From the NCBI GenBank assembly GCA_041572275.1, contig JBFFSQ010000145.1, positions 1 through 7,759 of the forward strand: a stretch of 7,759 nucleotides of DNA. The letters are read 5' to 3'. The DNA is from JBFFSQ01 sp041572275 (GTDB lineage: Bacteria; Pseudomonadota; Gammaproteobacteria; SZUA-229). A program made the translations under genes and the position numbers. This document shows positions 6,248 through 7,759 of the stretch, in pieces (position 1 is the stretch's first letter; each line of letters starts with the position of its first letter). Under the pieces are notes generated by a model. It searched no databases. It was given only the letters and a program-made list of their open reading frames with translations, and was not told the origin of the DNA.

Positions 6248-6300
6248 ACTTAAGTTAAACGATTTTGCTCAATGTTCTTCAACTGGTTTAACTCTTAAGT
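6248..6300. repeat. Imperfect long dyad upstream of the arsR promoter
   Basis: ACTTAAGTTAAAC (6248-6260) pairs with GTTTAAC (6286-6292) plus TTAAGT (6295-6300), giving 13 base pairs interrupted by a 2-base bulge (TC, 6293-6294) around a 25-base loop. The left arm contains the self-complementary octamer ACTTAAGT. It sits 17 bases upstream of the arsR -35 box and has no T tract. The rest of the 6202-6316 gap shows no gene, and no RNA gene I recognise. Confidence 0.5.
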
Positions 6301-6316
6301 GTAGTCATCTTGTGAC

Positions 6317-6344
6317 TTGACACATTTCTACTCATGTATATAAT
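6317..6344 (+). promoter_or_regulatory. Promoter of the arsR-arsM operon
   Basis: TTGACA (6317-6322) and TATAAT (6339-6344) are both perfect consensus hexamers, separated by 16 bases. The expected transcription start is at 6350-6352. The -10 box is the left end of the operator, so a bound repressor would block RNA polymerase directly. Confidence 0.88.
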
Positions 6345-6364
6345 TCGAAATATGTCGAATTATA
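6339..6364. promoter_or_regulatory. ArsR operator, perfect 10-6-10 inverted repeat
   Basis: TATAATTCGA (6339-6348) and TCGAATTATA (6355-6364) are exact reverse complements around the spacer AATATG. The TTCGA/TCGAA core is typical of ArsR/SmtB-family operators. It overlaps the -10 box, the predicted transcription start and the arsR start codon, whose ATG (6352-6354) fills half of the spacer. Autorepression of the operon, relieved by arsenite, is the expected mode. Confidence 0.88.
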
Positions 6365-6672
6365 GAAAAGATCTGCACGGTTTAGCCATTGCGTTCAAAG
6401 CACTCAGTAACCCCCATCGACTGGAATTATTTAACCGTTTAATGAATTGCTGTGAACCTGGCACTCGCTGTGCAACGGATGAAGTTGTGCTTTTTAATGT
6501 TGGTGCTTTGGGCGAAGGACTGGACATAGCGCCCTCAACACTGTCACATCATCTTAAAGAGTTACACCGGGCAGGTCTGATACAAATGCAACGTAATGGC
6601 AAACACGTGGAGTGTTGGCTTGAACCTGATGTTCTATCAGAACTGGGTTGTTTTTTTAAAATATCATCTTAA
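6352..6672 (+). CDS. arsR: ArsR/SmtB-family arsenic-responsive repressor
   Basis: This 106-residue winged-helix repressor is predicted to release its operator when it binds trivalent arsenic. The family opening FKALSNPHRLELFNRL (about 15-30) is followed by the recognition helix-turn-helix IAPSTLSHHLKELHRAGLI (59-77) and the wing MQRNGKHVECWL. The likely metalloid ligands are Cys33, Cys34 and Cys40 in NCCEPGTRC, a layout seen in ArsR proteins encoded beside arsM and distinct from the CVCDLC site of E. coli plasmid ArsR. The equivalent of that site here reads LFNVGALG and has no cysteine. Cys88 and Cys100 are additional. ATG 6352 is chosen because the in-frame ATG at 6334 lies upstream of the -10 box and could not be on the message. 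No Shine-Dalgarno precedes 6352, so the message is probably leaderless. arsM follows 10 bases downstream. Confidence 0.9.
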   Translation: MSNYRKDLHGLAIAFKALSNPHRLELFNRLMNCCEPGTRCATDEVVLFNVGALGEGLDIAPSTLSHHLKELHRAGLIQMQRNGKHVECWLEPDVLSELGCFFKISS

Positions 6673-6682
6673 GGTAGTCGTT

Positions 6683-7549
6683 ATGAGTAAGTCGGATTGT
6701 TGTTCACCCGCTGATGGTCTGTCAGGTCATGATGGCCATCGTCAGTCTGTGCGCGAGGCCTATGCCAAAGTAGCCCAGGCTGAAAACACAGGTGGCTGCT
6801 GTGGTATCGAGAGTAGTTGTTGTGGTGTGTCGGACGATGCGGCTATTAACACGCTGATTTCAACACGTCTGGGTTACACAGCAGATGATCTAGCTAAAGT
6901 ACCTTCCGGTGCCGATATGGGGCTGGGCTGTGGTAATCCAAGAGCAATAGCGTCTTTGCAGCTAGGAGAGGTGGTGGTTGATCTAGGTGCTGGTGGTGGT
7001 TTTGACTGTTTTCTCGCCGCTCATGAAGTCGGTGAGCAGGGGTTGGTTATCGGAGTGGATATGACACCCGATATGCTTAGCAAAGCACGGGCAAATGCTG
7101 AAAAAGGGCAATACCAAAATGTGGATTTTCGTCTCGGTGAAATCGAACATTTGCCCATAGCAGATGCTCAGGCCGATGTTATCATTTCTAATTGTGTTAT
7201 CAACCTGTCACCGAACAAGGCCCAGGTTTTTAAAGAGGCATTTCGAGTGCTCAAGCCGGGTGGACGCCTGGCGATATCTGATGTGGTAGCAACAGTTGAA
7301 CTACCCGAAGCTATGCGAAATGATGCAAATTTAATCGCTGGTTGTATGGGTAATGCATCACTGATCGAGGATCTGGAAGCGATGATTGTCGATGCTGGTT
7401 TTTCTGATGTTCGGATCCAGCCGAAAGATGAGTCCAGAGAGTTTATTCGTGACTGGGCACCTGATCACAATGTAACGGATTACGTGGTTTCAGCGACGAT
7501 AGAAGCAGTAAAACTGGATAAACAACCGAAAACGGGCTGCTGTTGTTAG
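6683..7549 (+). CDS. arsM: Arsenite S-adenosylmethionine methyltransferase ArsM
   Basis: ArsM methylates trivalent arsenic with S-adenosylmethionine to methylated and volatile arsenicals. The protein is 288 residues. It has the bacterial ArsM opening VREAYAKVAQ (23-32), the SAM-binding motif I VVDLGAGGGFDCF (98-110), the acidic motif GVDMTPDML (124-132), and SNCVINLSPNK (169-179). Cys83 (GLGCGNP), Cys171 (SNCVIN) and Cys221 (AGCMGN) correspond to the three conserved arsenic-binding cysteines of the family. Further cysteine pairs occur at 6-7, 39-40 and 46-47, with a CCC at the C-terminus (286-288). ATG 6683 is chosen because AAGG at 6671-6674, overlapping the arsR stop, lies 8 bases upstream and the N-terminus then matches the family. 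A longer in-frame reading back to 6596 only overlaps arsR. It is co-transcribed with arsR and should be induced by arsenite. Confidence 0.95.
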   Translation: MSKSDCCSPADGLSGHDGHRQSVREAYAKVAQAENTGGCCGIESSCCGVSDDAAINTLISTRLGYTADDLAKVPSGADMGLGCGNPRAIASLQLGEVVVDLGAGGGFDCFLAAHEVGEQGLVIGVDMTPDMLSKARANAEKGQYQNVDFRLGEIEHLPIADAQADVIISNCVINLSPNKAQVFKEAFRVLKPGGRLAISDVVATVELPEAMRNDANLIAGCMGNASLIEDLEAMIVDAGFSDVRIQPKDESREFIRDWAPDHNVTDYVVSATIEAVKLDKQPKTGCCC

Positions 7550-7555
7550 TTTCAA

Positions 7556-7598
7556 ATGAGCTGGATAATTAATGCTAAGACATTAGTTATTAGCTCAT
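7556..7598. terminator. Long stem-loop between arsM and the convergent gene
   Basis: ATGAGCT (7556-7562) pairs with AGCTCAT (7592-7598), and ATAATTAATG (7565-7574) pairs with CATTAGTTAT (7581-7590) with one G-T wobble. An internal GG/T mismatch and a 6-base loop complete a stem of 17 pairs. It begins 7 bases after the arsM stop, between two convergent genes. No T tract follows on either strand, so it may terminate poorly and act instead as an mRNA 3'-end protector. Confidence 0.55.
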
Positions 7599-7627
7599 AA
7601 CAAGTCGGTTGATTTTGAGGTATGCAC

Positions 7628-7759
7628 TCAGCTTGCTGAGCTTAACAGGCTTCCCAGTACAATGCCTGCCACTACCCGGCGTTCTTCAGATAGCAGGATG
7701 TTATAAGTACGACAGGCTGCTCCCGAGTCCATGAATTCGATTCCAATACCCTGGTTGAT
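7628..7759 (-). CDS. Mth938-like (DUF498) domain protein, C-terminal fragment
   Basis: Reading leftward from the window edge, 43 residues are open to a TGA at 7628-7630. They include GIGIEFMDSGAACRTYNILL followed by SEERRVVAGIVLG, which I recognise as the conserved C-terminal signature of Mth938/DUF498 proteins (usual form GIGVExMDTxAACRTYNIL..EGRxVAAAL), the family that also includes mitochondrial NDUFAF3. In bacteria these are small proteins of about 120 residues without a settled function. The N-terminal part and start lie outside the window. The last few residues (SLLSSAS) run past the usual end of the family. The gene converges on arsM with the 7556-7598 stem-loop between them. The assignment rests on recalled family sequence, not a search. 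Confidence 0.68.
   Translation of the reverse strand: MNQGIGIEFMDSGAACRTYNILLSEERRVVAGIVLGSLLSSAS

Noticed and set aside
6202..6316. RsmZ-like small RNA downstream of rpoS, as found in Pseudomonas
   Set aside because: The stretch lacks the repeated GGA loop motifs such RNAs need and has no U-tailed terminator.
6334..6351. Upstream in-frame ATG as the arsR start (adds six residues, MYIIRN)
   Set aside because: It lies before the perfect -10 box and so upstream of the predicted transcription start, has no Shine-Dalgarno, and the added residues have no family support.
6596..6682. N-terminal extension of arsM reading back into arsR
   Set aside because: It overlaps the arsR coding region in another frame, resembles no ArsM N-terminus, and ATG 6683 has a good ribosome binding site.
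1..7759. CRISPR array, tRNA, rRNA, insertion sequence, phage or toxin-antitoxin genes
   Set aside because: No regularly spaced repeats, cloverleaf-like segments, transposase or integrase motifs, or terminal inverted repeats were seen; all long open frames are assigned.

Overview
The window looks like a piece of a gammaproteobacterial chromosome with moderate to low GC. The main evidence is the gene order surE-pcm-yqaA-nlpD-rpoS, which belongs to Gammaproteobacteria. The Pcm N-terminus (GIGMTSQRTR) resembles Pseudomonas-type proteins more than enterobacterial ones, so a lineage outside Enterobacterales is likely. The species cannot be named from the sequence.

Layout. Bases 2-1105 are the 3' end of dnaE (replicative DNA polymerase III alpha), reading in from the left edge. 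A convergent Smr-domain gene follows on the minus strand (1234-1779). The stress/stationary-phase block then runs rightward: surE (nucleotidase), pcm (L-isoaspartyl methyltransferase), a YqaA-family membrane protein, nlpD (lipoprotein activator of cell-wall amidases) and rpoS (sigma-38). pcm, yqaA and nlpD abut or overlap and are probably co-transcribed. rpoS has its own 169-base leader and ends at a strong intrinsic terminator (6167-6201). Downstream is a separate two-gene arsenic module: arsR, with a near-consensus promoter and a perfect 10-6-10 inverted-repeat operator, and arsM, an arsenite S-adenosylmethionine methyltransferase. A large stem-loop separates arsM from a convergent minus-strand gene at the right edge, the C-terminal end of a Mth938-like (DUF498) protein.

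How the genes work together. SurE, Pcm, NlpD and RpoS are classically linked to survival in stationary phase, through nucleotide clean-up, repair of aged proteins, cell-wall remodelling and the general stress sigma factor. ArsR and ArsM form a minimal arsenic-sensing and methylation unit; no arsenite pump or arsenate reductase gene is in view.

The best leads are regulatory. (1) The rpoS leader carries the exact octamer TGGGGGGA twice, once as its Shine-Dalgarno sequence and once 59 bases upstream, with a CCCC tract between them that could pair with either copy. (2) The arsR promoter and operator sit so close to the start codon that the message is probably leaderless, with the ATG inside the operator spacer. 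I found no wholly new multi-gene system; every complete gene belongs to a recognisable family.
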